Shown: positions 6,004 through 8,019 of the stretch, piece after piece
Position numbering within the stretch: position 1 is the stretch's first letter
Layout of the letters: the number at the start of each line of letters is the position of its first letter
Source of the DNA: DAOTZU01 sp034433995
Lineage (GTDB): Bacteria; Chloroflexota; Anaerolineae; UBA1429
Assembly: GCA_034433995.1 (NCBI GenBank)
Contig: DAOTZU010000221.1
Location: 1-8,019, forward strand
Length of the DNA: 8,019 nucleotides
Direction: 5' to 3'
Made by a program: the position numbers and the translations under genes
The notes under the pieces: model-generated
Seen by the model: the letters and a program-made list of their open reading frames with translations, nothing else
Told to the model about the DNA's origin: nothing
The model's database searches: none

Positions 6004-6777
6004 ATGTTGCTGTGCGTAGATATCGGCAATACGAACATCGTCATGGGTTTGTATCGCGGCGACGAGCTGGTCACCCATTGGCGCATCAGCACGGACCATC
6101 AAAAGATGCCCGATGAATACGGCCTGCTCTTGCTGAGCTTGATGGCCCACCACGGTTTCCAGGCCGGCGATGTGGATGGCATCGCTTTGGCCAGCGTGGT
6201 GCCGCCCCTCACCGATACCTTTATCGAGATGTTGCGCCAGTATCTGAAGGTGGAACCTTTGGTGGTGGGCGCCGGCGTCAAGACCGGCGTGCCCATCCGC
6301 TACGATAACCCCCGCGACGTGGGCGCCGACCGGGTGGTGAACGCCGTGGCGGGCTACCGCCTCTACGGCGGGCCAGCCTGCATCGTGGATTTCGGCACGG
6401 CCACCACCTTCGACGCCATCTCCGCCAAGGGGGAATATCTGGGCGGGGCCATCGCGCCGGGTATTCGGGTGGCCGCCGAGGCCCTCTTTCAACGCGCGGC
6501 CAAGCTGCCACGCATCGACTTGCAGCGCCCGCCCCACGCCATCGGCACCAACACGGTGGATTCCATGCGCTCCGGCATCTTTTTCGGCTATGTGGGGCTG
6601 GTGGAGGGGATGGTGGCCCGCTTCCGGGCCGAATTGGGGCCAGAGATGCGCGTCATCGCCACGGGGGGGTTGGCCGGGGTGGTGGCCCAAGAGACCAAGG
6701 TCATCGAGGTGGTGGACCCCTGGTTGACCCTCAAGGGCCTCCGCATGATCTATCTCTTGAACGAGGGGGGCAGATGA
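6004..6777 (+). CDS. coaX: type III pantothenate kinase
   Basis: CoaX phosphorylates pantothenate to 4'-phosphopantothenate with ATP, the first step of coenzyme A synthesis. Unlike CoaA, type III enzymes are not inhibited by CoA. The 257-aa length is typical. All ASKHA-fold landmarks are present: the N-terminal phosphate-1 motif VDIGNTN with D6 (5-11); the pantothenate-binding and catalytic block NPRDVGADRVVNA with D109 (102-114); DFGTATTFD (129-137); and GGAIAPG (147-153). The C-terminal ATGGLAG (219-225) serves as the adenosine motif. The start is certain: AGGAGG at 5992-5997 precedes the ATG by 6 nt, and the homology begins at residue 1. It overlaps coaBC by 4 nt (ATGA), so the two successive pathway steps are translationally coupled. 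Confidence 0.97.
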   Translation: MLLCVDIGNTNIVMGLYRGDELVTHWRISTDHQKMPDEYGLLLLSLMAHHGFQAGDVDGIALASVVPPLTDTFIEMLRQYLKVEPLVVGAGVKTGVPIRYDNPRDVGADRVVNAVAGYRLYGGPACIVDFGTATTFDAISAKGEYLGGAIAPGIRVAAEALFQRAAKLPRIDLQRPPHAIGTNTVDSMRSGIFFGYVGLVEGMVARFRAELGPEMRVIATGGLAGVVAQETKVIEVVDPWLTLKGLRMIYLLNEGGR

Positions 6778-7991
6778 TCCTGCAAGGGGCGCATATCGTC
6801 TTGGGGGTGACGGGCGGCATTGCCGCGTACAAGGCCATTGACCTGTGCAGCAAGCTGGTGCAGGCCGGGGCTGTGGTGGATGTGATCATGACCGAAGCGG
6901 CCACCCGGTTCATCACTCCGCTGCCCTTCCAGACCATCACCAAGCGGCCGGTTTCGGTGGATCCCTTTCAGCTTCTGCGGGATACGGACATGGCCCACAT
7001 CTCCCTGGCTGCCAGGGCCGATGTGCTGGTCATCGCGCCGGCCACGGCCAATACCTTGGCCAAGCTGGCCCACGGCCTGGCGGATAACCTCCTGACCAGC
7101 ACCGCCCTGGCCACTACCGCTCCCCTCATCATCGCGCCGGCCATGGATGCCGACATGTGGGCCCATCCTGCCACCCAGGAGAACATGACCATCCTGCGCC
7201 AAAGGGGCGCCGTCATCGTCGGCCCCGCCCACGGGCGGTTGGCCTCCGGGCGGGTGGGGGCCGGGCGCTTGGCCACCGTGGAAGAGATCCTCGCCGCCAT
7301 CCGCCAGACCTTGGGGCGCCGGGGCCCCTTGGCCGGCCTGCGGGTGACGGTGACGGCCGGCGGCACCCAAGAGCCCCTGGATCCCGTGCGCTGCCTCACC
7401 AATCGCTCCTCCGGCAAGATGGGCTACGCCTTGGCCGAGGCGGCGCGGGATATGGGCGCCCAGGTCACGTTGATCAGCGCGCCCACGGCGCTGCCGCCCG
7501 TCCATGGTGCCGAGATGATCGCGGTGCGCACCGCCCAGGAGATGCACGCCGCCGTGATGGAACGCTTGCCCGAGACCGATGTGTTGATCATGGCGGCAGC
7601 GGTGGCGGATTACCGCCCGGCCCAGGTGGCCGAGCAGAAGATCAAAAAAGGCGAGGGCGGCCTCCTCTTGGCATTGGAGCGCACGGTGGATATCCTCGCC
7701 GCTGTGGCCGAGGCCCGCGCGGGTGGCCGGCCGGGGTTGGTGGTGGGCTTTGCCGCCGAGACGGAGAACCTCTTGGCCAACGCCCAGGAAAAATTGCGCC
7801 GCAAAAAGCTGGATCTCATCGTGGCCAACGATGTCTCGGCCTCGGATAGCGGGTTCGGCGCGGATACCAACCGCGTGGTCCTTTTGACCCCCGACGGCCG
7901 CCAAGAGGCCCTCCCCCTGATGTCCAAGTTCGAGGTGGCGGAGGAGGTGCTCCGGCGGGTGGCGGAGCTGTGGAGGGCGCGCCATGATTGA
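6774..7991 (+). CDS. coaBC: bifunctional phosphopantothenoylcysteine decarboxylase/phosphopantothenate-cysteine ligase
   Basis: The 405-aa CoaBC (Dfp) carries out the second and third steps of CoA synthesis: CoaB ligates cysteine to 4'-phosphopantothenate using CTP, and the FMN-dependent CoaC domain decarboxylates the product to 4'-phosphopantetheine. CoaC (about 1-180) has the FMN loop GVTGGIAAYKA (11-21) and the catalytic His in DMAHISLAARAD (H75, same number as E. coli). The usual PxMNxxMW reads PAMDADMW, putting Asp at 125. The position of E. coli Cys158 is Ser in LASGRVGAGRL (156-166). CoaB (about 188-400) has TAGGTQEPLDPVRCLTN with N210, SSGKMGYALAEAA (212-224), AAAVADYRP (274-282), K289 in EQKIKK, and ANDVSASDSGFGADTN (351-366). 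The start in the ATGA overlap with coaX is preceded by GAGGGGG (6763-6769). Domain order and length are normal. The two CoaC substitutions are unusual compared with E. coli but may be a lineage variant. Confidence 0.96.
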   Translation: MILQGAHIVLGVTGGIAAYKAIDLCSKLVQAGAVVDVIMTEAATRFITPLPFQTITKRPVSVDPFQLLRDTDMAHISLAARADVLVIAPATANTLAKLAHGLADNLLTSTALATTAPLIIAPAMDADMWAHPATQENMTILRQRGAVIVGPAHGRLASGRVGAGRLATVEEILAAIRQTLGRRGPLAGLRVTVTAGGTQEPLDPVRCLTNRSSGKMGYALAEAARDMGAQVTLISAPTALPPVHGAEMIAVRTAQEMHAAVMERLPETDVLIMAAAVADYRPAQVAEQKIKKGEGGLLLALERTVDILAAVAEARAGGRPGLVVGFAAETENLLANAQEKLRRKKLDLIVANDVSASDSGFGADTNRVVLLTPDGRQEALPLMSKFEVAEEVLRRVAELWRARHD

Positions 7992-8019
7992 GCTGTTCCC
8001 GGGATCGCTGACGGATGTG
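7984..8019 (+). CDS. start of a further gene, 3'-truncated by the window
   Basis: An ATG at 7984 opens a frame (MIELFPGSLTDV) to the window end. It overlaps the coaBC stop by 8 nt and is preceded by GGAGGG (7972-7977) at 6 nt. This is the normal pattern for the next gene of a tightly packed operon. Only 12 residues are visible, so no product can be named. Confidence 0.5.
   Translation, partial: MIELFPGSLTDV

Noticed and set aside
6750..7985. 411-aa open frame on the minus strand opposite coaBC
   Set aside because: A GC-driven shadow of the well-supported CoaBC frame; it is Gly/His/Gln-rich and matches nothing.

Overview
The window is high-GC bacterial chromosomal DNA with a dense, housekeeping-type gene layout. 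The gene set (type III pantothenate kinase next to CoaBC, a paired TldD/PmbA locus, an Lgt with a non-enterobacterial active-site loop, a tandem-type GNAT protein) and the overall protein style suggest a Chloroflexota-like organism, possibly Anaerolineae-related. That placement is an inference from gene content and sequence feel, not a proven assignment. I see no insertion sequence, phage gene, CRISPR array, tRNA or rRNA.

Layout, left to right. (1) On the + strand, the 3' part of a GNAT acetyltransferase gene runs in from the left edge. It is followed after 29 nt by a conserved-looking 247-aa protein I cannot name. After a 152-nt gap comes a 60-aa two-helix membrane protein, preceded by a strikingly structured leader whose 11-bp outer stem covers the Shine-Dalgarno sequence. 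(2) A palindromic hairpin at about 1690-1708 separates these from a three-gene minus-strand operon read right to left: lgt (prolipoprotein diacylglyceryl transferase), tldD (HExxxH metalloprotease subunit), then pmbA/tldE (the non-catalytic partner). (3) A 164-nt divergent intergenic region carries two very good sigma-70-type promoters back to back, one for lgt and one for the rightward operon. (4) The rightward operon encodes a PaaI-type hotdog thioesterase, coaX (type III pantothenate kinase) and coaBC (bifunctional phosphopantothenoylcysteine synthetase/decarboxylase). An ATGA overlap joins coaX to coaBC. A further gene starts inside the end of coaBC and leaves the window.

How the genes work together: CoaX and CoaBC provide the first three steps from pantothenate to 4'-phosphopantetheine. 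The co-transcribed thioesterase would release free CoA from acyl-CoA, so the operon reads as CoA supply plus CoA turnover. The opposite operon joins lipoprotein maturation (Lgt) to a TldD/TldE-type peptidase; no precursor peptide or lipoprotein substrate is visible nearby.

Nothing here is clearly a new large system. The points most worth a second look are the RBS-occluding leader at 1421-1504, the 247-aa unrecognised protein, and substitutions at two classical catalytic positions of CoaC (Asn to Asp, Cys to Ser). The Tyr in place of the classical His in Lgt, and the divergent promoter pair with a 9-bp direct repeat at the lgt start site, are secondary.
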